Positions 1-35,800 of a stretch of 64,000 nucleotides of DNA are shown one piece after another. Location: contig BSQZ01000004.1 in NCBI GenBank assembly GCA_033239005.1, positions 16,509,507 to 16,573,506 of the forward strand. Reading direction: 5' to 3'. This DNA comes from Lamellibrachia satsuma (taxonomy: Eukaryota; Annelida; Polychaeta; Sabellida; Siboglinidae). The position numbers were made by a program, and so were the translations under genes. Each line of letters starts with the position of its first letter. Position 1 is the first letter of the stretch. The notes beneath the pieces are model-generated. The model was not told the DNA's origin and made no database searches. It worked only from the letters and a program-made list of their open reading frames with translations.

Positions 1-111
1 CCAATCTCTAGGGCCACTCAAAGTATTTATGTAGCTTGGCATCCAATCTCTAGGGCCACTAAAGTATTTATGTAGCTTGGCATCCAATCTCTAGGGCCAC
101 TAAAGTATTTT
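1..111 (+). repeat. ~42-bp tandem repeat, ~2.6 copies, cut by window start
   Basis: The unit runs from CCAATCTCTAGGGCCACT to GTAGCTTGGCAT and is repeated with one-base indels. It continues off the left edge. Confidence 0.9.
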
Positions 112-339
112 ACCCCTAACTTCAAGACAGTCCTGTTCATTCAAACATAAATAATTTTACTCTTATAGAAGTTTTAAGCCACAATGCAAATACTACACAA
201 AAAGCTAAGGCAACTGAGCCAATATATTCCCATAAAGATGTATTGCCTATTAGTGACACATCCCCGACTTCACACTCCAAACTATCAAACTTTCAGGAAG
301 CTCATTCACTACAAGAGAAGGAGCTCATTGTGTCCACAT

Positions 340-520
340 TTACGTCTCGGGACATTTTCCTCTCAGGTTACCTGTTGGGATATTGACCTCTCAGGACATT
401 CATATCTCAGACCAATTACCTCTTGGGACATTAATGTCACATTTCATTTACCTCTCAGGACATTTACCTCTTGGGACGTTTAACTCTCCGAACATTTAAC
501 TCTCAGCTACAAGCAACCAG
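340..520 (+). repeat. Degenerate ~15-bp repeat
   Basis: Variants of ACCTCTCAGGACATT recur about ten times. The overlapping short ORF at 184-483 is a by-product. Confidence 0.6.
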
Positions 521-671
521 GTCATCATTTTATAAACAGGTGATTTTATGTTGAAACAGTTCTAAAAAAATTACAACTATATTTGAGAAAAAATTATTAC
601 AAAATATGTATTTACAAAGGACTTTGGCTGTTCGAATTAAATGACCATCCACATAATAAAAATGTATTAAT

Positions 672-677
672 TTTAAT
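672..677 (-). terminator. Possible ATTAAA polyadenylation signal
   Basis: TTTAAT on the + strand reads ATTAAA on the transcribed strand, 36 nt past the in-frame stop reached if WD-gene exon 25 is not spliced at 824. It would support a short isoform ending at 713. The sequence is AT-rich, so chance is a real alternative. Confidence 0.2.
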
Positions 678-712
678 GCCAATCTCACAAATATTGCAGA
701 AAATATAACATC

Positions 713-24006
<23,294 letters not shown>

Positions 24007-24009
24007 CTC

Positions 24010-25320
24010 TCCAATTGTACTCTATTTTCCTCAGTCCATCATTTAATATTGTTGATATCTGGCCAGGTGATTAGACCATTAGTATATCCTGCTGGTCAGA
24101 AAGAACAAGTGATTATGGTCACAAGTAACCAATATTTTTGAAAGAGAAACAGTTTACTAATTTTTAACTACAATGATAATTTATCTAATTGGAAGATCTA
24201 CAACTATGTATGACGAATACAAAATGATTTCATAAGTCTGCAAGTGAACAATGACATATATCATAATCAGGGTTGACAAATTTTAATAAACCTAATTATG
24301 ATGATTTTTCTTTTTGGGTTTATTTTAATTAAATTATGTTTCGATTTAATTCTTCTTTTATTTTTCTAGACGAAAAGCCCCATTGTTGCTCCTCTGAGCT
24401 CAGGTTCTTGAGGATAGAGACACCATAGAAGTTAATTATTATTATTATTGTGCCAGGGTGAAAGAAATTGAAAAATAGATTGATTAATCAAATTATCATA
24501 ATTAGTATTGGATGACTAATACAAAAATCAAACAGTCATGCTAAGACAGTTTTAAACTGTTGATATTCCTTTGGCATAATATGGAAAGCTAGTTAGATGT
24601 TTAATTGTTTAAATGATTTACTGTAAAATGTAATTGAGGTCAATGATCTAAACAAAATTCAAGTGCTTTAAATAATTTATGTAGCACAAGGAAATCACAT
24701 ATACCTTACAGGAGTCTATAAAGTTATATCCTGGCATTGATAAGGTATGCAATTCATGCACAACACCGAAGAGAAGTGTGTATCATGCAACTTGCCAACA
24801 CACACCTGTCAAAACAAATTTCAAATAAATCAATTTGTTCCATTCTCCATAGTTTTGGTGGTGAGCACTGGGAAACCTAGAGACACAACTGTTCAGTTTT
24901 GGAAGACGTTTAATTTGGGAGAAATATTATTCCCATCATTAAGCACCACAAATCAGAACTGTCACCCAATATGGACTAATTGACAAACCTTAATTTCTGG
25001 CATATTCTCCACATTTTATATAGTTCCACCTTTAATAATAGTAATAGGGATGTTATTGACCAGAAATTGGACTGCAGCCTACAATCACATCTAATTAATT
25101 TGGGATTAGCCGTGCAGAGATTATTATGCATCCAGCGACGCCTGCAGTTTCTGGTCTATTGTTAGCAGTGTTACTTGTTGATGTCTCGATGCCAAACAAT
25201 CTGCTGCCAATGTAATAACGTAGTATTAGTGGCTGTAGGGTGATTTTGGCATTACCATAATTCCAACGCTAGACGTTATTGTGCCACAGTATAAAAGCAA
25301 AAGCAAAGGTTAGTCACATG
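24010..25320. other. No gene seen: AT-rich sequence upstream of the WD-gene start codon
   Basis: The stretch holds only short, composition-driven ORFs. It is probably the 5' UTR intron of the WD gene. No splice-supported exon was found. Confidence 0.5.
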
Positions 25321-25329
25321 TGACACTCA

Positions 25330-26545
25330 CAAGACAATTATGTATCCCTCCTCCCATGATCCCTCTCCCTCCCTCCCGCCTCTTTTTCTCTCTCCCTGCC
25401 TCTCTCTCTCTCTCCCTGCCATTCTCCCTCCATTTGTCCCAGCTCTCCCAGCTACTCTTCCTCCCATTATCATTCTCTCTCTCTTCCTGTCACTCTCCCT
25501 CCCATTATCCCTCTCTCTTCCTGTCACTCTCCTTCCCATTATCCCTCTCTCTTCCTGTCACTCTCCTTCCCATTATCCCTCTCTCTTCCTGTCACTCTCC
25601 CTCCCATTATCCCTCTCTCTTCCTGCCACTCTTCTTCCCATTATCCCTCTCTCTTCCTGCCACTCTCCTTCCCATTATCCCTCTCTCTTCCTGCCACTCT
25701 TCTTCCCATTATCCCTCTCTCTTCCTGCCACTCTCCTTCCCATTATCCCTCTCTCTTCCTGCCACTCTTCTTCCCATTATCCCTCTCTCTTCCTGCCACT
25801 CTCCTTCCCATTATCCCTCTCTCTTCCTGTCACTCTCCCTCCCATTATCCCACTCTCTTCCTGCCACTCTTCTTCCCATTATCCCTCTCTCTTCCTGCCA
25901 CTCTCCTTCCCATTATCCCTCTCTCTTCCTGTCACTCTCCTTCCCATTATCCCTCTCTTCCTGTCACTCTCCCTCCCATTATCCCTCTCTTCCTGCCACT
26001 CTTCTTCCCATTATCCCTCTCTCTTCCTGCCACTCTCCTTCCCATTATCCCTCTCTCTTCCTGCCACTCTTCTTCCCATTATCCCTCTCTCTTCCTGCCA
26101 CTCTCCTTCCCATTATCCCTCTCTCTTCCTGCCACTCTTCTTCCCATTATCCCTCTCTCTTCCTGCCACTCTCCTTCCCATTATCCCTCTCTCTTCCTGC
26201 CACTCTCCTTCCCATTATCCCTCTCTCTTCCTGCCACTCTCCCTCCCATTATCCCTCTCTCTTCCTGCCACTCTCCTTCCCATTATCCCTCTCTTTTCCT
26301 GCCACTCTCCCTCCTGTTATCCCTCTGTCCCCTGCTCTCTCTCCCTTCCATTATCCCTCTGAGTATGTCTCTCCATTGTCCCCTATCTCCCTGTCATTCT
26401 TCCTTTTCCTGCCATTATCTCCTTTCTCCCTCCCTCTCCCCCTGCCATGCATGCTCCCTCTCTTCCATCATGGCTTGCACCTCTCCCTACCTCTTAGACT
26501 CTCCCTACCTCTTAGACTCTCCTTACCTCTTAGCCTCCTAAGATG
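25330..26545 (+). repeat. 1.2 kb polypyrimidine minisatellite (34-bp unit, ~25 copies)
   Basis: The unit CCCATTATCCCTCTCTCTTC followed by CTGCCACTCTCCTT repeats with length variants. The + strand is overwhelmingly C/T. The 421- and 340-residue Pro/Leu/Ser ORFs are artefacts. It lies ~1.3 kb upstream of the WD-gene start codon. Confidence 0.95.
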
Positions 26546-26829
26546 TTTGAAGACTCATTATCGTCAATACAAAGACAATGTTTAAAGCTATTTCCTTCAA
26601 CTGTTTAGATCTCTATAGAAAGTCTAGCATGTAGCTTTATTTGTGAACTGATTGACATGTTGGTTCCATTTCGGATGCAATGTCTTATGTAATGCAGAAA
26701 TACCTGGAACACTCCTACAAACAAATCTACCATAGGCATAGCAGTGCATGTACTTACTTGGACTTGGTATCGAGTTGTTGAAACGTCCAATTTGATTATC
26801 TGTACTCGTTTCTCTGACTCTGCACTATG

Positions 26830-27340
26830 CTAGCCATCGATAGCTGATCCACGCCATGACCAGTGTCAATGGAACAGATTAGCGTAGTCAGGAAACAGTG
26901 GCGCAGTAACTGTAGTAGTGCAATCTCGCAGTCCGACCCGGTCACTGCCGAGTCTTAGATTAGCCAAGTCTAGACTCGAGTCAAGCTGTCACTACGCTTA
27001 CGGGGGACTACGGATACGCGGGCGGGAATTAACTTATAGTGAGTGACCTGTCAGAACTTCAGAAGACAAGTTGTCATAAAACACGGTTCCGGTAATTAGA
27101 GTACATTTGCCAAAGTCTGTCTCAAAGTGCAAAAGGTTGCTCAATCTACTTAGTAGCTCACGGGAAATATTTGCGCGCGCTTACGGACCGTCGCGATCGA
27201 TTTGTTTACATCAGCAACGTGAAGCCGGCAACGAGACTTGAGCGATAACACCACGAGACTTGTAGTTATAGCCTTAGTCACACCGGCCATTTGCAACTGG
27301 ATCCAGCCCCTGGACACAGCAGAGATGGGCACGGACCACA
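26830..27340 (-). promoter_or_regulatory. CpG-richer upstream region, possible WD-gene promoter or 5' exon
   Basis: This stretch has many CpG dinucleotides (for example GCGCGCGCTTACG near 27172, GTCGCGATCGAT near 27190, ACGCGGGCGGG near 27015) in an otherwise AT-rich, CpG-poor neighbourhood. It lies ~3 kb upstream of the WD-gene ATG, with no other gene start nearby. No TATA box or transcript start could be fixed. A noncoding first exon is likely but was not located. Confidence 0.3.
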
Positions 27341-27344
27341 GTCA

Positions 27345-29105
27345 CTTTTCCCATAGACGACCATTATAACGTTCTTGCGCCTACATTGAAAATTTATCCT
27401 AAAATTTTTTTTAATTCACAGCAAATGACAGACCCACTAAGACACCTGGTGTGTGAAATTCGTGAAAATGACATACCTCCTTTTCGCACAAATTGCTTCA
27501 ATGCATGACACCCTGCATTTCTGCCATGAAATTCCCCAGTTTCCAAAATATGAGTACACCCTGCCTGATGGCCACTGTGTCGTTACGCAACTGGCATACC
27601 AACTGACAAATGGCATCATTTCAAAGCTTAGATACTACTGTGCACAAAAACATCACTTCCACCCGCTCATCCATACAATATCTGCTCTCACAAATAAACC
27701 CTAACTGCACAATTAATTTTTTCCTTGGGACTTTTTATTGTTGTAATGGCGGACGGATTCTGACTGTGATCCGTGCCCAGATCGTGGACAGAGTAACCTG
27801 GTTTTAGAATTTCTTTTGGAAAATGTTATATTTGTGTATTTTAAGTGCTAAAATGTGGTGATCATGATCCAATTGTTGATTATTTTTTCCAACTTTTTCA
27901 AGTTTAAGGTTTATTTTTTGATAGGAAAACCCATGGTTGAAATAATGTTTTTCTCAACGTTTCAGTTGTGAACTGGGATGTTACAATTTAAAATGCCAAC
28001 CTACCCAAACCACCAGTTATTATATCTAAGCATCACATATTTAAAATCAGTACCTGTTTTTTTTGCTTACACTTCCAATGAAGATACAGGTAGTTAGTTT
28101 AATGTATCACAAAATACGCCATGCTTTGTTTAGAAGCATGCATCCCATCGACATTAAATCCTTACTTATGGATTCTGCCAATTAACAAAGTAGACGCAGA
28201 AATTGAAGATGCGCTTAAAATGCCAGAAATTAGACATATATTTTCAGGATTTGTAATTGAAAATCTAAGCAATTTACTTTTTTCAAAACTTTAGTTACTA
28301 AATTAGCCAAAATTAGTCTGGTCAAATACAATTTGCCCAGATGTAAATAAGAGAAATCATCTCATTATTTGATGCAAAAACTAGGACAAAATTCAATTTC
28401 ATGTTCATTCGGATACAACCATACATCCACCATGGGTGATAATAACCACTGTAACGTATCTGATAAGCATCAAGTCATGTTGCAATTACTGCATGAAAGC
28501 TCTCCTTCACATAATTCCAGAAGATACTAATTCATAGTTATTAGTGCGCTGAGGCAACGTGGAGTAATGGAAATTGCTAAGGCTTCGAACAGTAGCTACA
28601 TGGTTCATACTCCAGTCCTCTTATTCAGAGTCTAACATTCAACCCACTGTTCAAACTTGCCCTACTTATCTACAACCCTAACACGTGTACAACTGAACCA
28701 TTATAACGACAAGAATATTTCATGGGTCTGCACGTGATATAAAAATGTCATAATTCAATGCAATGCGTGATTCAAAGTAACTAGTACTAACTACCATACT
28801 ATACATCATGGGTACTCATGAAGCTATATGATCAATAACACAAGTTGTACAAACACGATGGTTTATTGCAACAACAATCAAGTGCACCAGAGTGCCTTGC
28901 CACAGATTCATCACAAACGAGTGTCTCATTTCAACAAATATATAAAAATGTGAAGAGCATGAACAACATAAGACGGACTAAAAACCGATCGACTGAAAAT
29001 AGATAATTTATGTTTTGGCAGTTTTTAAAACGGCCATTCTGTCTATAAGCCTGGTGCAAAGTTGCCCTGTAAAATAACATAAAGTTTAAATCGGCGTGTG
29101 CTATC
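27345..29105. other. No gene seen: intergenic sequence
   Basis: Scattered ORFs only. The + ORF at 27453-27704 has a faint actin-like YEYTLPDG but no flanking actin sequence. No repeats of note. It is presumed spacer between UPF2 and the WD-gene promoter. Confidence 0.45.
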
Positions 29106-29109
29106 TGCA

Positions 29110-29480
29110 TACTCACACGCTGGCAGATTCGTCAGGCAATGTGTCACCATGGCTGCTAGTGTCACTAGCGCCACAGATGCCGACACAGAGCTGACAGCAA
29201 CATAAAAAGCCTACAAAACACCGGGTGACTGTTAGCATCATTGTCGTTGTCGTGAGCAGACCATGGGAGGCGTGATCGCAGCGTGCGCGCGCATGCACTA
29301 TGTGGCGTGTGCTTGCCTCTACCGCATGTCCCGTGCTCATGCGCCGTGTCGCATCCCTGCTCGCGCACACAGCTGCGGTGGTCACCGCTGGTGACAGTGT
29401 TGTCACCTGGTGGCTGTCTGGCGAGGGCTGCGCTCGTTTAGAGAAGGAGCTTCACCGAGTCAATCTTCAGCGCTTCCTGT
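29110..29480. other. GC-rich island of unknown role between the two genes
   Basis: The block is GC- and CpG-rich (GTGCGCGCGCATGCAC near 29283), with overlapping ORFs on both strands: + 29300-29482 (60 aa) and - 29113-29406 (97 aa). Neither matches a family I know. The + ORF has a weakly WD-like AVVTAGDSVVTWWL, too short to call. It lies beyond the UPF2 poly(A) signal. It could be a promoter, an exon of a small gene, or an imported repeat. Confidence 0.3.
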
Positions 29481-29762
29481 GATATAATAATGAAACTTCT
29501 CAAGCGACCCATCCAATATATAGTCTGGCTTCAAGGTACATAGTTTTTATCATAAAACCTTGTTATATAGTATAAACTACATCTGTTCTAACGTCTTGGC
29601 TGCCCAATCTTTTAATATAATTTGACTGTTACCTGTTTATGAATATGGACCTTTTCAACAGCTCTCAACAATTTCCAATAGCAAAGATTATAGAGGTCAG
29701 GCATTCATGGGAGAGCATATCATTAAGTCATTAACACCTGTATTAAAAATTACAGCGAGTCA

Positions 29763-29768
29763 TTTATT
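29763..29768 (-). terminator. Probable UPF2 polyadenylation signal
   Basis: TTTATT on the + strand reads AATAAA on the transcribed strand, 77 nt beyond the UPF2 stop codon. It is the first exact hexamer after the stop. The position fits a short 3' UTR. No transcript evidence is available. Confidence 0.4.
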
Positions 29769-29844
29769 TCCAACTGGGAGTAATCTAGAAAATGGTGATG
29801 CTCTCAAAGCCATTCTAGCATGGTAGAGAAACATCTGAGATCTT

Positions 29845-32800
29845 TTATACTATATTTTCTTTTTTTACATACTTTGAGCCAAAGATTAGGTCAGCATCAG
29901 GCGCGCCCTTGGGGTGTTGGTAGCGCACCCTGCGCTCACGATTCAGGTTGGCGGGGGCGGGTCGGGTCAGGGAGACCAGCATCTCTGGTAACACAAACAG
30001 ACACATCATCTGATGCGACACATTCAATACACTCACTATTGATTACTGCAAGTTTATTCTAATCTTATTCAATGTGCCTTTTACAGTCATTAATTTGTAA
30101 GACATTACTTTTATTGTCTTTCATCAATATCATCAGGATGCTTCAACAAATTTATTTTAAATAACAAGTAACCAATTAACGTAAAACTTTTAAAAGTAAA
30201 ATCGTATCAAATCATGATATAATTATTCAGGCAAATAAGCAATTACTCACACAGTCAGAGACGAACCGGTGTGTGAATATGCAAGCAGCTGATCAACATT
30301 TGGGAATTTCTCTTATCAAAATTATTAAATAAAAAACTCATTTTCAACAGGCCTCCAATTAGCAACCATCCAATTTCCCCTTCTTATTTTTAAACAGCCT
30401 TTTACACAAAACAACTACCTGTAACATCTACTTTCACGACAGCCTATAACATATACTTTCACAACAGCCTGTAACATCTACTTTCGCAATAGCCTGTAAC
30501 GTCTACTTTCGCAACAGCCTGTAACGTCTACTTTCACAACAGCCTGTAATGTCTACTTTCGCGACAGCCTGTAACTTCTACTTTCACAACAGCCTGTAAT
30601 GTCTACTTTCGCGACAGCCTGTAACGTCTACTTTTGTGACAGCCTGTAACATCTACCTTCGCGACAGCCTGTAACATCTACTTTCGCGACAGCCTGTAAC
30701 ACCTACTTTCACGACAGCCTGTAAATATAAAATATACTTTTTTCTAGTGAATTATACGCCACCCATGATATTGACTTTCCCCCCACTCCCGTTACTTACC
30801 CTGATAGTCCTCCTCCTCCTGCCTCTCATGGATGTCGAGTACCACCCTCTTCATCCTCTCTTTTTCCGCCCTCTCCGCCTGCAACAGTTCAATTATGTCA
30901 GCAACAGTTCATTTACGTCAGCAACAGTTCAATAACATCAGCAGCAGTTCAATAACATCAGCAGCAGTTCAATGACGTCAGCAGCAGTTCAATGACATCA
31001 GCAACAGTTCAATTATGTCAGCAACAGTTCAATGACATCAGCAACAGTTCAATTACGTTAGCAGCAGTTCAATAACGTCCGCAGTAGTTCAATAACGTCA
31101 GCAACAGTTCAATAATCTCAGCAACACTTCAATGATATCAGCAACACTTCAATGACATCAGCAACAGTTCAGTGACGTCAGCAACAATTCAATTACGCCA
31201 CCAACAGTTCAGTGACATCAGCAACAGTTCAGTGACGTCAGCAGCAGTTCAATGACATCAGCAACAATTCAATGATGTCAGCAACAGTTCAAATATATCA
31301 ACAGCAGTTCAATAACGTCAGCAGTAGTTCAATAATGTCAGCAACAGTTTAAAGATGTCAGCAACAGTTCAATAACGTCAGTAACAGTTCAATGACGTCA
31401 GCGACAGTTCAATTATGTCAACAACAGTTCCATTATGTCATCAACACCCAGGAAAAATAGTCACAATTTTCAATAGTTGTTACCCAGAATGTCATGTTTT
31501 TGATTGCTAGACAGCGGGCGTGTATAAACACAATGCATTGTGGGATTGATTGTCGACGGAAATACAACTTGTACTTCAAATTAGAGAATCGGAATGAATT
31601 AGTTTCAACAAAGAATAAAGCGTCCCAACAATAACACTTACAGATATTAAACAGAAATCACAATGCTAGCATTGGAACACAAAATTGGCTAATCTGACGT
31701 TTGAATAACTTTTAACGCAATTGAGCATGCGTGCATGAGCATTGCACAGCAAAAACATTCACACAAATTACGTGCTGTATTTCCGTCGACAATCTCACAT
31801 GATTTCACCTTTATATTAGTGCTATATTATGCACCATGTGTCACGGGTTATTTCAGGTAGGCTCTATTATGTCCTCAACACTCATGAAAAATATTCACCA
31901 TTTTAATTTCTAAATATTTTCCAAATACCTTATTTCTAGAGAAGTAACCATGATTAATTTGAAATCCTGAAAATACCAATTTAATTGTTTTACATGTCAC
32001 AACCTGACTGAGTTGTATATACTATCAATACATTGATTTCAATGGGAAGTATTCAGCCACACTATAACATCAACATTCAGTTGTATATAGATTGACTCAG
32101 TTGAGATACTACTGCTCTAACACCTAGTAACAAATAGCGTACGTACACAATGACGTGACAAACATAGTCAATCATCAATGTTATTGTACTTTTTAATGCA
32201 TGAATATTTAATATTGCAATAAATATTCACCTAAATTAGTACCCATGGCATTACAGCTTTGACGTCTTATGTGTAAAATTAGCTAGAAAGTGTAATATAT
32301 AAATAAGTAGGGCCTGGTGCAATGTCATTGGTCTGTATCAAAATCAGGTGCTGCCCTCTACTGACCTGTTCACGCTCTTTGAACTTTGTCGCAAATTCAG
32401 CACTGATTGGTACGTTGAGGGTGGAGAACTGTAACAGAAAGAGATCGGAGGTCACTAGTATGGCAGTCAGTGTAGGACACATCAAGATGACCAATAGTGT
32501 CCTGGACCTACAGGTATATGTAGCTCAAGCTGCATACACTTACAGGGAACAGGAACTGATACATAGTGAAACACGGATACATCTACAATACATTTCTATT
32601 TGAAGAGCTGACTTTCATAACAAGATATTATCAGAGATAAGAACCAAGTTTCTTTAGAGGTAAACTACATTGTATCAGATTGATACCCTTCTGCAATTTT
32701 TTTTAGTAAACCCCATACTACACATGGCATGCTTCATGCCATGAGTTAACATTTGCAATCAACCCCAGTCTTACAATATATTTTCCCACTAACAATGTGG

Positions 32801-35800
32801 CAAACGTATGTTTTTCATTCAGAACGAGTCAAATCCATCAGTGTTTCATTCAAAACCAGGCATTTCCAATGAGGACATTGACTTGGGTCAAGTGACTGAT
32901 TGCTATTCAACAGGGCATTCTTCATGATTTACACAATCAAAATCAAAGAGGTGCAAATTAAACATTACATTAGTAGATAATGAATGTAATTAGACTTTCT
33001 TTGTATACAAAAGCAGATTTCTTCAGAGTTTAGTAGTTCACTGTCATACACATATTCGAATAAAATAATTTCATAATCTAGACTTTCCTTACTTACTCCA
33101 ACCACAAAAAACATTTTGTTTTGAAATTTGGAAAGTTAGTTCTTCATTTGTCAAAGGAAATATAAAATAACGGCACATTTACGGCTAAGGAAAAGGTTTA
33201 ATTTATTGTTGCTTATACGTGACCTACAACATTTTTATTGCTCATACATGACCTAGCACGTAGAGGAGAGGATGGGATGGCCACAGACGTACCTGTTGTC
33301 TGTTGCCCTTGCGTGTCATCAACACAAAGTTGACAGAGCTCTTGGTTGTGGTGTTGATGACAATCGCTTCATCCTCAGGGAAGCCAGGGAGGGGCAGGCC
33401 TAGGGAGACAGCGGGGATAATTACAACCCAAACACACACATACATCAACTTATTCAACCACAGTCACATGACTATCTTTAAGCAAGCAACAGCTTCCAGC
33501 GGACTCTCGCTGTCAGGAACATGTTGGTACTTGATCAAACTGTTCCATGTACCATATTCGACCTTTTAAGCGTACAAGCCCTAATTAGTGCACAGCCTCG
33601 TTTGTAATCAGCAGGATCCACAACTATTGTAATTTGACTAGTGTAGAACAACTGAAGTGTCGCCATCTGGTGCAACACCCCTGTACTTACATTGAGGCCC
33701 CTGTACTTACATTGAGGCCCCTGTACTTACAGCGAGGCCCCTGTACTTACAGCGAGGCCCCTGTACTTACAGCAAAGCCCTTGTACTTACATTGAGGCCC
33801 CTGTACTTACAGCGAGGCCCCTGTACTTACAGCGAGGCCGCTGTACTTACAGCAAGGCCCCTGTACTTACATTGATGCCCCTGTACTTACATTGAGGCCC
33901 CTGTACTTACAGCAAGGCCCCTGTACTTACATCAAGGCCACTGTACTTACATTGATGCCCCTGTACTTACAGCGAGGCCCCTGTACTTACATCGAGGCCA
34001 CTGTACTTACATTGAGGCCTCTGTACTTACAGCAAGGCCCCTGTACTTACAGCAAGGCCCCTCTACTTACAGCGAGGCCCCTGTACTTACAGCAAGGCCC
34101 CTGTTCTTACATTGAGGCCACTGTACTTACATTGAGGCCCCTGTACTTACAGCAAGGCCCCTGTACTTACAGCGATGCCCCTGTTCTTACAGCGAGGCCC
34201 CTGTACTTACAACAAGGCTAGCATATATAGGATCACTGGTTGAGGCTAGAAGTATTAGAAGTTGACTATTTGAAACAAGAGGTGAGAATTCACAGTAGTA
34301 ATGAAATGTCTCACGAGATTAGCTGCGGTAATATGGCTTTCACTTTGGAGCACTACAACAGATGGAGTGAAAAAATAACTAATAAAAGTAATTTAATGTG
34401 ACACTTTGCTTGGAAGAAAGAAGAAACATTTACAAGACGTGTCACGTGACTGACCCTTTGGTTTCTGCTGTGACTTGAGGTGCACAGGCACGGCAATGTC
34501 AAACTGTGGCACTTTCACCGACTCTTGGTTCCTCGCCTGAAACAAACAACCACATAACTCAACATTCACATCTCTACTAGCCAACTGTACAACCCTTTTT
34601 CCCTGTCTCTGCGTGACCTTCTAGGCGGGGTAACTATGCACACTGGGAATCATCAGAAGGCTCACTGGAAACTGCTTGATGCAATTTGTTGACAACTTAT
34701 ATATACACAAAACATTAGAATGTCACTTAAGCATAAACTTTACAAACAAATACATTCAAACTGTATATACCTACGTACATAGTAAAAAAAAAAACTGCAG
34801 AGAAGCGTGACAATTCCTGTGTGATTGTTAAATTCCAAAAACCATCTGAAAATTATGTCCTTCAGAACCTGGAAAATATCTAGCCAATGTTCATATTTAT
34901 ATGACAGACCTTTTCCTGAACCACCCCACAGCGAATATCAAATAAAAACGTTGCCAACTAATTTCTACAAGCTCCAATTACATTTAATTTCAAACAAACC
35001 AGTTTATTGTAGTGGTTACCAAATATTTTGCAAAAGTAAGCTTGATAGCTGGTCTCTTGCAGTCGAGCTAGTGGTTATTTGCTGGCAGATGACTTTCTCT
35101 AGACCCAAAGTTTATAAATGCCTCATTGCAGGGAGCTCCTAATTGGGTCTAGTCTAGACTGCCTGGAACCTTAACAAGATTTAACAAGATTTCCATACAA
35201 GGCAAAGGCCCAGATGGCAAGTGGACAAGGAAGCCATTGGCTTATCGAGAGTCCAACATTTTACATCTATGTGTAACCCGCCCTCCTCCTAGATAATTTG
35301 TTCCATTCATTTATTGTCCTCTGTGAGAACGAGTACTTCCTGATATCCAATCTATACTGATCCTTTACTAATGTTACCTCATGACCTCTAGTTCTACTAT
35401 CTTTCTTGAGTGGGAAAAAAATATTTCTATATATATTTTCATACCCATTCAATATCCGAAAAACTTCAATTTGATCTCCTCTTAACCTCTTTGTCTCTAG
35501 GTAGGGTTGTTAAACCACATTCTTTTAGGCATTCTTCATAACTAAGGTCTCTCAGTTCTGAAATCATTTTAGTTGCTCTCTTCTGTATTCGTTCAAGCAT
35601 ATCTATATCTTTCTTGCGGTATGGTCTCCATGCAGTATTCTAAATGAGGCCTAACTATTGCTTTATACACAGGCATAATTAGCTTTTTACCTTGTATGTT
35701 ATATTTCTCCTAATCAACCCAAGAATTTGATAACCCTTTGAAGCTGCAATACCACAATATAGTTTACATCCAAGTTCCGGTGTCATGTATTTTTCAGACC

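Noticed and set aside
25320..26585. 421-residue + strand ORF rich in Ser/Leu/Pro
   Set aside because: It is the translation of a polypyrimidine minisatellite. Two other frames are equally open and no splice or start context supports it.
27453..27704. Actin-related fragment (YEYTLPDG)
   Set aside because: Only eight residues resemble actin. No further actin sequence in any frame.
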